Origin: an uncultured Clostridia bacterium
GTDB lineage: Bacteria; Bacillota; Clostridia; UBA1381
DNA: 64,000 nucleotides
Direction: 5' to 3'
NCBI GenBank assembly: GCA_947624485.1
Contig: CANQKM010000002.1
Span: 248,001 to 312,000 of the forward strand
Part shown: in pieces, positions 17,140 to 25,092 of the stretch
Layout of the letters: each line of letters begins with the position of its first letter
Position numbering within the stretch: position 1 is the first letter of the stretch
Made by a program: the position numbers and the translations under genes
The notes under the pieces: generated by a model
Database searches by the model: none
What the model was told of the DNA's origin: nothing
What the model saw: the letters and a program-made list of their open reading frames with translations, nothing else

Positions 17140-18375
17140 ATTAAATTCAATCCGGAATTTTACTTCTCCGCTTCCGGAAACGGTATAGTCCGAATATTCT
17201 ATACCCTCGCGGTTGAGCCTTGACAATATAAGTCTGAGATTTACGGTGTCGGTCGTATATATATTGTCCTCTTCGTCAACCGTATAGCGGTTGATTACTT
17301 CCATCGCCCGTTCCTCGTCATCGGAGCTGAATTGGATACTGCCGATGGCCGGGGCGTCCGCAATGGGAATACCGTCCTTGTTGAGCTTTGAATATCTGCC
17401 GCGTGCAATATCGTTGTCGTCCGTACCCGCGAGCGAGTAGTTCGCCTGTATTTCAGCCGCCTTAAGCGATTCGGGTACATCTTCGGCTCTCAAATCGTAT
17501 GTTTCCGGAGCGTCGTCGCCGTTTACAATGCTTGCAAGCGCAATACTGTATCCGTCATTATCGGTTTTTTGGTATGCCTCGGCGCTGTTTTCGGGAACTG
17601 AGCGCGTCATAACCGGAACGTTTTCATCGGGAGATGTGTTCACAGGAGCGATTTCCGCACCTTCCGCGTCGCTTATCGGCTCGCTTGCGGCAGCATTTTC
17701 CTGCGGCGCTTCAACCGCGGGTATGCTTGTTGTGTCGGCAGCGCTTGGTCTGCTCGGCGTTTCCCTCACTGCGGAAGGAACGCTTGCTCTTACCGTACCG
17801 CCTGACGGAGCGTTTCCGCTCTGGCGTGTTACCGCGGGAGCATCAACCGTATTTCTCACCGGAGCGGTGTTATCCGCATTTGGCGCGGGCGCTGCTTCCG
17901 GCAGAGCGCCGTGCGCTTCCTCGGCTGCGTCAGCCGTCGGATTATCAACTGCGGCATTGCCGCTGTCATTCGCCGAACCGTCGGACACCGTCGTTTCCTC
18001 GCGTATAATGCCGTCGGGAACGGTATCCATCTTACCGGTCAGAAGCGAGCGGTTAGCCGTTATTACACCCACGAGCGCGAGACACGCCGCAGCCGCCGCG
18101 TAACGCGTGCCGTAACGTCTAAAATGCCCGATAATTCCCGACGCGGAAACTACCCTTTTATCCTCCGCGTCGAGACGAGCATTGAGCTTATCCATGAAAT
18201 CAGCCGACGGTTCTATTTTCGGGAGAGACTTCGCCGTCGAAATCATCGACAGGAAGAAGTCAAGCTCCGCCCGACACTCTTCACACTTCGCAGCATGCTC
18301 GTCCATGCCGTTTTTTTCCTGCTCGGTGAGATTTTCGTAATTATCCAGATATTTTCCGAAACTCTCGCAGTCCAT
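17137..18375 (-). CDS. Anti-sigma factor with zf-HC2 domain and long extracytoplasmic region
   Basis: 412 residues. The N-terminus has a zinc-binding anti-sigma motif (HAAKCEECRAEL, residues about 28-39). One transmembrane helix (about 95-112) follows. Then comes a low-complexity Ala/Pro/Asn/Thr-rich stretch (about 130-270) and a folded C-terminal region (about 280-412) that I cannot assign. It is encoded directly downstream of an ECF sigma factor, so the likely role is to hold that sigma factor at the membrane and release it on an envelope signal. SD GGAGGGAG lies before the ATG. The long outer domain may be the sensor. Confidence 0.85.
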   Translation of the reverse strand: MDCESFGKYLDNYENLTEQEKNGMDEHAAKCEECRAELDFFLSMISTAKSLPKIEPSADFMDKLNARLDAEDKRVVSASGIIGHFRRYGTRYAAAAACLALVGVITANRSLLTGKMDTVPDGIIREETTVSDGSANDSGNAAVDNPTADAAEEAHGALPEAAPAPNADNTAPVRNTVDAPAVTRQSGNAPSGGTVRASVPSAVRETPSRPSAADTTSIPAVEAPQENAAASEPISDAEGAEIAPVNTSPDENVPVMTRSVPENSAEAYQKTDNDGYSIALASIVNGDDAPETYDLRAEDVPESLKAAEIQANYSLAGTDDNDIARGRYSKLNKDGIPIADAPAIGSIQFSSDDEERAMEVINRYTVDEEDNIYTTDTVNLRLILSRLNREGIEYSDYTVSGSGEVKFRIEFN

Positions 18376-18473
18376 ACGTTCTCTCCCTCCTTTCGCAAAT
18401 TCCGCCGTATATTACATTTCTGTAAACGAACATAGTAATATTACAACTCTTTTCATATTATTAGACGATTGTG

Positions 18474-19043
18474 TTACAGAAAAAGTTCCCTGTTCTTCAT
18501 TAAAATTTTTTTGAGCGCGCTTCTGGCGCGGTTGATGCGCGATTTGACCGTGCCGGGCGGGATTTTGAGAATCCTTGAAATCTCCTCGTACCCCAAACCC
18601 TCAATATCGCAGAGCGTTATTATTATTCTGTGTTCCTCTTTCAATTCGTTTATCGCCGCGCGTACAGCCGCCTGACGCTCCGAAAGCTCCATTTTCTCAT
18701 CCACCGAGGAATTTTCGTCCTCAATGTCAAACTCCCTGCCGTCGTCGGAGGGCGCATTTATGCTTATCACATTGCCGCCGCGCTGACGTTTTCGCAGAAA
18801 ATCGGAGCAGGTGTTCGCGGTAATCCTGTACAGCCACGTGGAGAAGGAGGATTTTTCGTTAAATGACGCGATACTCCTGTAAACCTTTACAAAAACCTCC
18901 TGCGCCGCGTCGCACGCGTCCTCGCGGTCGGAAAGCATACTGTACGCTATATTTATAACCTGCGACTGGTAACGCGAAAAAAGCGCGTTAAAAGCCTCGC
19001 GGTTGCCTTTTTTGCATTTGCGTATCAAATCATTTTCCGTCAA
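18474..19043 (-). CDS. ECF-type RNA polymerase sigma factor
   Basis: The TTG start at 19043 is preferred, since GAGGG sits about 5 nt upstream; an ATG seven codons earlier (19064) has no visible site. 189 residues. Region 2 includes DACDAAQEVFVKVYRSI and STWLYRITANTCSDFLRK. A variable acidic linker is followed by region 4 with GYEEISRILKIPPGTVKSRI as the helix-turn-helix. This is a SigW/RpoE-like envelope-stress sigma. Its partner anti-sigma is the next gene. It starts only about 40 bp after aroC, so read-through or autoregulation from a promoter inside aroC is likely. Confidence 0.92.
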   Translation of the reverse strand: MTENDLIRKCKKGNREAFNALFSRYQSQVINIAYSMLSDREDACDAAQEVFVKVYRSIASFNEKSSFSTWLYRITANTCSDFLRKRQRGGNVISINAPSDDGREFDIEDENSSVDEKMELSERQAAVRAAINELKEEHRIIITLCDIEGLGYEEISRILKIPPGTVKSRINRARSALKKILMKNRELFL

Positions 19044-19080
19044 AAATCCCTCACCACCCTTCATTTGGGCTTAATACACG

Positions 19081-20226
19081 TCAAAAGCTCTTTATTCTGC
19101 TCATGTAAGATTCGTAGGACGCTTTGATGTCGTCCATGCAGTCGCCGCCGAACTTGTCCAGAAACGCTTTCGCGACCTCGAACGCAACGGCTGACTCAAC
19201 GACAACCGAACAAGCCGGAACAGCGCACACATCGCTTCTCTCGACCGTCGCCTTGTGTTCCGATTTGTCGTTTATATCGACGGTGCGCAGAGGGTTGTAG
19301 AGCGTCGGTATCGGCTTCATCGCCGCGCGGACGACAATATCCTCACCGTTCGACATGCCGCCCTCGATACCGCCGGCGTTGTTTGTAACGCGGCTGTAAG
19401 CGCCGTCGTACACAATTTCGTCATGCACATGCGAACCGGCGTTTTCGGCTGCGGCAAAGCCCATGCCTATCTCCACGCCTTTTATCGCCTGCACGCTCAT
19501 TACGCCGAACGCGATGTTCGCGTCGAGCTTTCTGTCGTAGTGAACATAGCTTCCGAGTCCTGCCGGCACGCCCTTTACAATCGTTTCGACAACTCCGCCG
19601 CAGCTTTCGCCGCTTTTCTTTATGTTGTCGATATACTCCATAGCCTTCTTCGCCGCGTCCTCGTCGCCGAAACCGACGGGCGACTGCGCCGCTTTATCGA
19701 AAAAGCCCTGTTCGTTCACGTCCGCCGTATCGCATACAGTGCCTATGCTTTTAACATGGCTCAAAAATTCAATCCCGAACGGTTCTATAGCCTGACGCAC
19801 AAGCGCGCCTACCGCTACCCGTGCCGCCGTCTCTCTCGCGCTCGCTCGTTCAAGAACGTTCCTCAAGTCGCGGTGATTGTACTTCATTCCGCCCGTCAGA
19901 TCCGCGTGACCGGGGCGCGGAAAAGATACGCTCCTATCATCGGTACATTCCTCCGTACCCATTATCTTCTCCCAGTTTGCCCAGTCGCGGTTTGAAATTT
20001 TCATCGCGACAGGACTTCCGAGCGTCACGCCGCCGCGCACGCCCGACAGTATTTCAACCGTGTCCTTTTCAATCGCCATGCGTCCGCCGCGTCCGTAGCC
20101 CTTCTGACGTTTCGCGAGCAAATCGTTTATCTTGTCAACACTTATCTTCACTCCCGACGGCATACCCTCGACTATAACCGTCAAACACTTGCCGTGCGTT
20201 TCTCCTGCGGTAAAATATCTCAGCAT
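19081..20226 (-). CDS. aroC: Chorismate synthase AroC
   Basis: 381 residues. It converts 5-enolpyruvylshikimate-3-phosphate to chorismate with reduced FMN, the last shikimate step. Family marks: GETHGKCLTVIVEGMPSG at the N-terminus, RPGHADLTGGMKYNHRDLRN near 110, ERASARETAARVA near 129, KSGESCGGVVE near 209 and GGMSNGEDI near 295. Length is normal. No other aro gene is adjacent. The 139-bp gap upstream carries a promoter. Confidence 0.97.
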   Translation of the reverse strand: MLRYFTAGETHGKCLTVIVEGMPSGVKISVDKINDLLAKRQKGYGRGGRMAIEKDTVEILSGVRGGVTLGSPVAMKISNRDWANWEKIMGTEECTDDRSVSFPRPGHADLTGGMKYNHRDLRNVLERASARETAARVAVGALVRQAIEPFGIEFLSHVKSIGTVCDTADVNEQGFFDKAAQSPVGFGDEDAAKKAMEYIDNIKKSGESCGGVVETIVKGVPAGLGSYVHYDRKLDANIAFGVMSVQAIKGVEIGMGFAAAENAGSHVHDEIVYDGAYSRVTNNAGGIEGGMSNGEDIVVRAAMKPIPTLYNPLRTVDINDKSEHKATVERSDVCAVPACSVVVESAVAFEVAKAFLDKFGGDCMDDIKASYESYMSRIKSF

Positions 20227-20277
20227 AATTCATGTCTCCGTTCATCGGCTAAAAAAGCCTATATTTATACATTATAT

Positions 20278-20306
20278 ATTCTATCACTTTTGCGAAAAAA
20301 TTTCAA
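20278..20306 (-). promoter_or_regulatory. Promoter upstream of aroC
   Basis: Minus strand: TTGAAA (20301-20306), 17-bp spacer, TAGAAT (20278-20283), about 50 bp before the aroC start. Confidence 0.55.
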
Positions 20307-20365
20307 CCCCATAACAAACAGACGAAATAAATTTTGGTTTTGCGCAAAGCCTGAATTTATCGGTC

Positions 20366-21832
20366 TTAATCCGTCAAAATCTTAAACACAACCGGCATAT
20401 CGCTTTCGACCGTTTTTGTCTTAACCGTCAGTCCGTTTTCATCTCTTGTCCATTCGGGCGACTTGTCGTAACCAAGCACCTCAACCGATTTTATGATACC
20501 GTGAAAATTCGGCTTCCTCGACGCGTCGGCTTCGGCGAGCGACTTTATACAAACGCTGTTTTTACCGCGCATATTGAGGCACACCGCGTAAAGATAGCTG
20601 CCGTTTACCGTGAACCGAATATCCTCGGACGTGTACGCCTTAGCCTCACTGTCGGCGAACTGACCCTCCTCGATTTTTGTCGGGCCCTCCGCGCTTTTGC
20701 GCCACAGGCGCGAACCGTAAATCGCTTCGCCGTTCACCTTTAACCACTTTCCTATCTCAAGCAGAATATTTTTATCCTCGTCGGGAATCGTGCCGTCGGC
20801 GCGAGGACCTATGTTTAATAACATTCTGCCGTTTTTGCTTACAATATCCACCAAATCGCGCACTATCTGCGCCGCGCTCTTGTAGTTGTTCCCCTCGGTG
20901 TAGCACCACGAATTTTTCGCGACAGCCGTGTCGGTCTGCCAAATGTAGGGCTTCGCGTCCGCGAACTGACCGCGCTCCACGTCGGGAACCGCCGCGCCGA
21001 ACATAAACGCGTCGTGCTTGTACGTTATCACCGCGCCCGTACCCCATTCGTCGGCGCGGTTGTAGTAGTACGCGGCGAATTTTTTAAGGTACGGCTTTAC
21101 CGCGCTGTGCTGGATCCACCAGTCGAAATACACGATTTTCGGGCGGTACTTGTCCACAATTTCACAGCAGCGGCAGAGCCAGTCGTTTAGGTATTCCTCG
21201 GTCGGCGTCGGGACGGAGAACAGGTCGTGATGATCCGCCTCGCTCATCGAGGGCCAGTAGAAATCGCCGCGCTTTAACGGCTCTTTTATATCCGACTCAA
21301 ACTCCTTGCCGTGTTCCATAAAGAACCAATGCTCCACGCGGTGGCTCGACGCGCCGTTTACAAGCCCCGCCTTTTCACATTCGCTCGTAAGCTCGCCCAG
21401 AACGTCGCGGCACGGCCCCATTTTCGCCGCGTTCCAGTCGGACAATTCGCTCTCGTACATCTGAAATCCGTCGTGATGCTCCGCGACGGGGACGACGTAC
21501 TGCGCGCCGGCGTTTTTGAACAAATCCGCCCACTCCGACGGATCGAAATTTTCCGCCTTAAACATCGGGATAAAATCCTTGTACCCGAAATCCCTGTGCG
21601 CGCCGTAGGTTTTTATGTGATGCTCGTACTCGCGGCTGCCCTGCATGTACATGTTGCGGGAGTACCACTCGCTGCCGAACGCCGGCACGGAGTACACGCC
21701 CCAGTGAATGAATATGCCGAATTTCGCGTCCTCGTACCACCTCGGCGGACGGTACTGCGAAAGCGATTCCCACGTGTCCTTGTACCGTCCGCGCGCGATT
21801 ACATCGTTTATTTTTTCAAGATATTTTTCCAT
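20366..21832 (-). CDS. Alpha-L-fucosidase, glycoside hydrolase family 29
   Basis: 488 residues without a signal peptide, so probably cytoplasmic. The catalytic barrel starts at PRWYEDAKFGIFIHWG (about residues 30-45). AEHHDGFQMY near 118 is a conserved substrate-binding stretch. KIVYFDWW contains Asp237, the expected nucleophile. NGRMLLNIGPRADGTIPDED is the standard end of the GH29 barrel. A C-terminal beta domain follows. Role: release of fucose from imported or degraded glycans. It stands alone, with no fucose transport or isomerase genes nearby. Confidence 0.92.
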   Translation of the reverse strand: MEKYLEKINDVIARGRYKDTWESLSQYRPPRWYEDAKFGIFIHWGVYSVPAFGSEWYSRNMYMQGSREYEHHIKTYGAHRDFGYKDFIPMFKAENFDPSEWADLFKNAGAQYVVPVAEHHDGFQMYESELSDWNAAKMGPCRDVLGELTSECEKAGLVNGASSHRVEHWFFMEHGKEFESDIKEPLKRGDFYWPSMSEADHHDLFSVPTPTEEYLNDWLCRCCEIVDKYRPKIVYFDWWIQHSAVKPYLKKFAAYYYNRADEWGTGAVITYKHDAFMFGAAVPDVERGQFADAKPYIWQTDTAVAKNSWCYTEGNNYKSAAQIVRDLVDIVSKNGRMLLNIGPRADGTIPDEDKNILLEIGKWLKVNGEAIYGSRLWRKSAEGPTKIEEGQFADSEAKAYTSEDIRFTVNGSYLYAVCLNMRGKNSVCIKSLAEADASRKPNFHGIIKSVEVLGYDKSPEWTRDENGLTVKTKTVESDMPVVFKILTD

Positions 21833-21905
21833 GATTATCCCCTCCGAAACGTATATTTTAATTTTACCATAACGCGGCGCGCTTGTCCACGCAAATATTA
21901 TATTG

Positions 21906-21934
21906 TTGACTAATCTGCGCCGCTGTGATAAAAT
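21906..21934 (+). promoter_or_regulatory. Promoter of the YczE-like gene
   Basis: TTGACT (21906-21911), 17-bp spacer, TAAAAT (21929-21934), about 25 bp before the GTG start. Confidence 0.65.
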
Positions 21935-21959
21935 TGTACGCGGTTGGGAGGTGTGTGCC

Positions 21960-22613
21960 GTGACAAAAAAGGAGACGGCGAAGCGTTACGCGCTGTTTAT
22001 AATAGGATTGTTTCTGTCGGCGCTCGGCGTGGCGTTCACGAAGCGCGGCGAACTCGGCGTGTCGCCGATATCGTCGGTCGCGAACGTGATGAGCTACAAA
22101 TTCACGTTTTTCACTATGGGAACGTGGCTCATAATATGGAACTGCGTGCTTATCGTCGGACAGATCGCGATACTCGGGAAGAAATTCCGGCCGATACAGC
22201 TTTTGCAGGTGCCGTTGTCGTTCCTGTTCGGGTGGTTCACCGACTTCGGGCTGTGGTGCGTGTCGCACATTCCGAACGGCGTTTACGCGGTAAGGCTCGC
22301 CATGGTAATAATCGGCGTTGTGATACTTGGCTTGGGTATCGCGCTCGCGGTAATCGCGAACGTGATAATGAACTCCGGCGAGGCGTTTGTTAAGGCGGTC
22401 GCCGACACGGCGCATAAGGAGTTCGGGAACGTGAAAATCGCGTTCGACGTTTTCTGCGTCGTAAGCTCGATTATATTGTCGCTCATATTTTTTAATTTCA
22501 AAATTGTCGGCGCGCGCGAGGGAACGGTTATTTCCGCACTGTTCACCGGCGTGGTCGTGAAATTTTTTACAAAACGGCTGAAGAAGCCGATAGAGGGTGT
22601 GCTTGTGAGGTAG
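21960..22613 (+). CDS. YczE/YitT-like integral membrane protein
   Basis: GTG start at 21960 chosen from GGGAGG 8 nt upstream; the longer frame overlaps the promoter. 217 residues with about five transmembrane segments. The opening (RYALFIIGLFLSALGVAF, then GELGVSPISS) is characteristic of the YczE family, whose biochemical role is not established. There is no soluble domain. The end of the gene runs directly into repeat sequences. Confidence 0.8.
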   Translation: MTKKETAKRYALFIIGLFLSALGVAFTKRGELGVSPISSVANVMSYKFTFFTMGTWLIIWNCVLIVGQIAILGKKFRPIQLLQVPLSFLFGWFTDFGLWCVSHIPNGVYAVRLAMVIIGVVILGLGIALAVIANVIMNSGEAFVKAVADTAHKEFGNVKIAFDVFCVVSSIILSLIFFNFKIVGAREGTVISALFTGVVVKFFTKRLKKPIEGVLVR

Positions 22614-22625
22614 ATAAGGCTAACA

Positions 22626-22705
22626 GCGGGCGACCGCAAGGGTCGCCCCTACACCCGTATTTTATAAATTTGTGCGCCGTAGGGGCGACCCTTGCGGTCG
22701 CCCGC
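22626..22705. repeat. 27-bp perfect inverted repeat, plus adjacent palindrome
   Basis: GCGGGCGACCGCAAGG...CTAC (22626-22652) is the exact reverse complement of 22679-22705, with a 26-nt loop. Directly after it, GGGCGGATAATATCCGCCC (22706-22724) forms a separate palindrome. There is no T-run, so this is more likely a small mobile palindrome than a terminator. Confidence 0.85.
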
Positions 22706-22744
22706 GGGCGGATAATATCCGCCCCTACGTGAGGCATACATCGC

Positions 22745-22859
22745 AAGGCTCCCCTTGAGGGGAGCTGTCGCCGAAGGCGACTGAGAGGTGGTTCAAAAAA
22801 TTCCCTGCCACCTCTCCGTCATCGCTTCGCGATGCCACCTCCCCTCGAGGGGAGGCTAA
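22745..22859 (+). repeat. MITE-like repeat, family B, copy 1
   Basis: About 115 bp bounded by AAGGCTCCCCTTGAGGGGAG and CCCCTCGAGGGGAGGCTAA. An internal GAGAGGTGG / CCACCTCTC pair and an ATCGCTTCGCGAT hairpin are present. It recurs at 23350 in the same orientation. The 9-kb family A elements share the general design but not the sequence. Confidence 0.85.
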
Positions 22860-22919
22860 CGACGTGTACCCGCAAATCATAAAAATTTCCAAAAATTTCC
22901 ATTTTTTTAAAAAATTCTA

Positions 22920-22948
22920 TTTACATTTCCGTGAAAAAATGATATACT
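22920..22948 (+). promoter_or_regulatory. Sigma-A promoter of structured RNA B
   Basis: TTTACA (22920-22925), 17-bp spacer, TATACT (22943-22948). The predicted start is near 22955, at the edge of the closing stem. Confidence 0.72.
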
Positions 22949-22954
22949 AACCCT

Positions 22955-23150
22955 GCGAAACATTTCAATTTAATATTTTATTTGGCGTTAAATTCCAAAG
23001 CTATGTCAAAAACGTAGGCTTTGGTTCAATACTAAGTGGAATTTAACGCAATATGGCAGCTTGACCATGGCGCACTTGAATTGAAATGTTTCGCAGCATT
23101 AAAGCCTCGTTTTATTGCGCGGCTTTGAAATACAGGCTGCGCATTTTTTA
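22955..23150 (+). ncRNA. Candidate structured RNA B (6S-like rod or leader attenuator)
   Basis: A perfect 18-bp closing stem pairs 22953-22970 with 23079-23096. After an AU-rich internal region, a 13-bp apical stem pairs 22985-22997 with 23037-23049, and a CCAAAGC/GCTTTGG helix can form inside it. The 3' side between the stems holds a small ATGG-CCAT hairpin. This closed rod with a central bubble resembles 6S RNA. Downstream, CATT then AAAGCC (23101-23106) can pair with GGCTTT (23121-23126). That competes with the terminator stem TGCGCGGC/GCTGCGCA (23116-23123, 23136-23143), which precedes T6. Only 28 nt separate this from the next ORF. The family is not proven. Confidence 0.6.
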
Positions 23151-23178
23151 TTTGCGCCGAGACAGGGAGGTGTAGGAC

Positions 23179-23316
23179 ATGAACGATTACGAGGAAATGT
23201 ATAAGACGCTGTTTAATAAGATTACGGACGTTATCGAAGAGCTTAAAGAGGTTCAGCGGCAGACCGAGGAAATGTACATAAACGCCGATGATAAAGAAGA
23301 TACTCCCGAAGGTTGA
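23179..23316 (+). CDS. 45-aa acidic helical small protein, unknown function
   Basis: ATG at 23179 with GGGAGG 9 nt upstream; stop TGA at 23314. The product is helical and acidic, with a core LFNKITDVIEELKEVQRQTE and a charged tail ending DTPEG. Short proteins of this general look occur widely in clostridia and phages without a known role. No promoter fits between the RNA B terminator and the start, so expression probably needs read-through. The stop codon lies in the loop of the terminator at 23302-23334. Confidence 0.65.
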   Translation: MNDYEEMYKTLFNKITDVIEELKEVQRQTEEMYINADDKEDTPEG

Positions 23317-23334
23317 TACCTCGGGAGTTTTTTA
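23302..23334 (+). terminator. Terminator overlapping the 45-aa ORF stop
   Basis: ACTCCCGA (23302-23309) pairs with TCGGGAGT (23321-23328), followed by T6. Confidence 0.88.
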
Positions 23335-23349
23335 TTGCGGGCGCATCGC

Positions 23350-23452
23350 AAGGCTCCCCTTGAGGGGAGCCGACTGAGAGGTGGTTTAAAAAATGCCATG
23401 CCACCTCTCCGTCATCGCTTCGCGATGCCACCTCTCCTCAAGGAGAGGCTAA
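23350..23452 (+). repeat. MITE-like repeat, family B, copy 2
   Basis: Same ends and internal hairpins as copy 1, same orientation, but lacking 13 bases of the left internal arm. A further short palindrome (AGCCTCCCCTCGTAGGGGAG) follows at about 23474. The rest of 23317-23530 holds no gene. Confidence 0.83.
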
Positions 23453-23530
23453 CGGCGAGCGGCACATTACGTTAGCCTCCCCTCGTAGGGGAGCCTCACT
23501 ACCGCCCCTATTTGTTTTTCGTGTATAAAA

Positions 23531-23558
23531 GCATAATCACCTCCGATGTGCATATATA
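23531..23558 (+). promoter_or_regulatory. Candidate sigma-E promoter of spoIVA
   Basis: GCATAAT (23531-23537), 13 bp, CATATATA (23551-23558). The sigma-E consensus is GHATATT, 13-15 bp, CATACAHT, so this is close with one or two mismatches per box. spoIVA belongs to the sigma-E regulon in Bacillus. It lies about 35 bp before the start. Confidence 0.5.
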
Positions 23559-23592
23559 TAAAGTATATTTGGACAAAAGGAGGAAAATCAAA

Positions 23593-25071
23593 GTGGAGGA
23601 CTATAACATTTACAACGACATTGCCGAGAGAAGTCAGGGCGATGTATACATAGGCGTGGTAGGGCCGGTAAGAACAGGAAAATCCACATTTATAAAGAAG
23701 TTCATGGATATGCTTGTAATCCCGAACATTGAAAACACGTACCAGGCGGAGAGGGCGAGAGACGAGCTTCCGCAGTCCGCGTCGGGAAGAACAATAATGA
23801 CGACCGAGCCGAAATTCATACCGAACGAGGCTGTTGAAATCGCGCTCGGCGACAACGCGCATTTGAAGGTGAGAATGATCGACTGCGTGGGGTACATAGT
23901 CGACAGTTCGCTCGGCTACATCGAGGACGACGAACCGCGAATGGTGACAACGCCGTGGTTCGACGAGCCGATACCGTTCGGCGATGCTGCCGAAATCGGT
24001 ACGCGCAAGGTCATAACCGAACACAGCACGATTGGTCTTGTCGTGACGACAGACGGCTCGATAACCGAGATCGACCGCGAGGATTACGTCGAGGCGGAGG
24101 AACGCGTCATAAACGAGCTTAAGGCTATAAACAAGCCGTTTATCGTGATGCTCAACAGCGTGAACCCGCTCGCGAAGGACACGCAGCGGCTCAAAGACGA
24201 GCTTACCGCGAAATACGGCGTGCCGGTGCTTGCGGTAAACTGCGAGGAGCTTCAGCCCGCCGACATACACGATATAATAGAGACGGTGCTGTTCGAGTTC
24301 CCGCTTAAGGAGATCGACATAAGCATACCCGACTGGATCGAAGGTCTCGACGGCGAGCATTGGCTTAAAAAGAACATTTACGGCGCGGTTATGGAAAATA
24401 TGGAGAATGTAAGCCGCATACGCGATGTGCGTGCGCTGTCGGACGGTCTCGACGCGAACGAGTTCGTGCAGAGGGCGTACATTGACGGTATGGATCTGGG
24501 CGACGGTATGGTTAAGCTGTCGATGGAGCTTCCGCAGCCGCTGTATTTCAAGGTACTCGGCGAAATGTCGGGCTTTACCATTGACAACGAAAAAAAGCTC
24601 ATGTCGCTGATGAAGGAGCTTGCCGATATGAAGTCGGAGTACGACAAGGTCGCGTCGGCGCTCAACGACGTTGTGGAAAAGGGTTACGGTATCGTGTCGC
24701 CGTCGACCGATGAAATGACGCTCGACGAGCCGAAAATCGTCAAGCAGGGCGGTCGGTACGGCGTGCGCCTTAAGGCAAGCGCGCCGAGTATTCACATGAT
24801 GAGGGCGGATATTGAGACCGAGGTAAGCCCTATCGTCGGAACGGAAAAGCAGTCGGAGGAGCTTGTGCATTACCTGCTTTCCGAATTTGAGACAGATCCC
24901 GCAAAGATATGGCAGTCGAATATTTTCGGGAAGTCGCTTTACGAGCTTGTGAACGAGGGACTTCACAACAAGCTTTCGCGTATGCCGGACAGCGCGAGAA
25001 TGAAGCTGCGCGAGACGCTGCAGAGAATTATAAACGACGGCTCGAACGGGCTTATTTGCATAATTCTGTAA
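23593..25071 (+). CDS. spoIVA: Stage IV sporulation protein A (coat ATPase)
   Basis: GTG start at 23593, with AAAGGAGG about 10 nt upstream. It gives 492 residues, the family's exact usual length, and the typical opening EDYNIYNDIAERSQGDVYIG. The P-loop GPVRTGKST lies near residues 27-35. SpoIVA binds and hydrolyses ATP and polymerises on the mother-cell side of the forespore membrane as the base layer of the coat. The C-terminal region ending SNGLICIIL is the part that anchors through SpoVM in the family. Codon bias is strongly GC at third positions, which creates a long spurious antisense frame. Confidence 0.97.
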   Translation: MEDYNIYNDIAERSQGDVYIGVVGPVRTGKSTFIKKFMDMLVIPNIENTYQAERARDELPQSASGRTIMTTEPKFIPNEAVEIALGDNAHLKVRMIDCVGYIVDSSLGYIEDDEPRMVTTPWFDEPIPFGDAAEIGTRKVITEHSTIGLVVTTDGSITEIDREDYVEAEERVINELKAINKPFIVMLNSVNPLAKDTQRLKDELTAKYGVPVLAVNCEELQPADIHDIIETVLFEFPLKEIDISIPDWIEGLDGEHWLKKNIYGAVMENMENVSRIRDVRALSDGLDANEFVQRAYIDGMDLGDGMVKLSMELPQPLYFKVLGEMSGFTIDNEKKLMSLMKELADMKSEYDKVASALNDVVEKGYGIVSPSTDEMTLDEPKIVKQGGRYGVRLKASAPSIHMMRADIETEVSPIVGTEKQSEELVHYLLSEFETDPAKIWQSNIFGKSLYELVNEGLHNKLSRMPDSARMKLRETLQRIINDGSNGLICIIL

Positions 25072-25092
25072 TGAAAGGTCGGTGGAGGGCGG

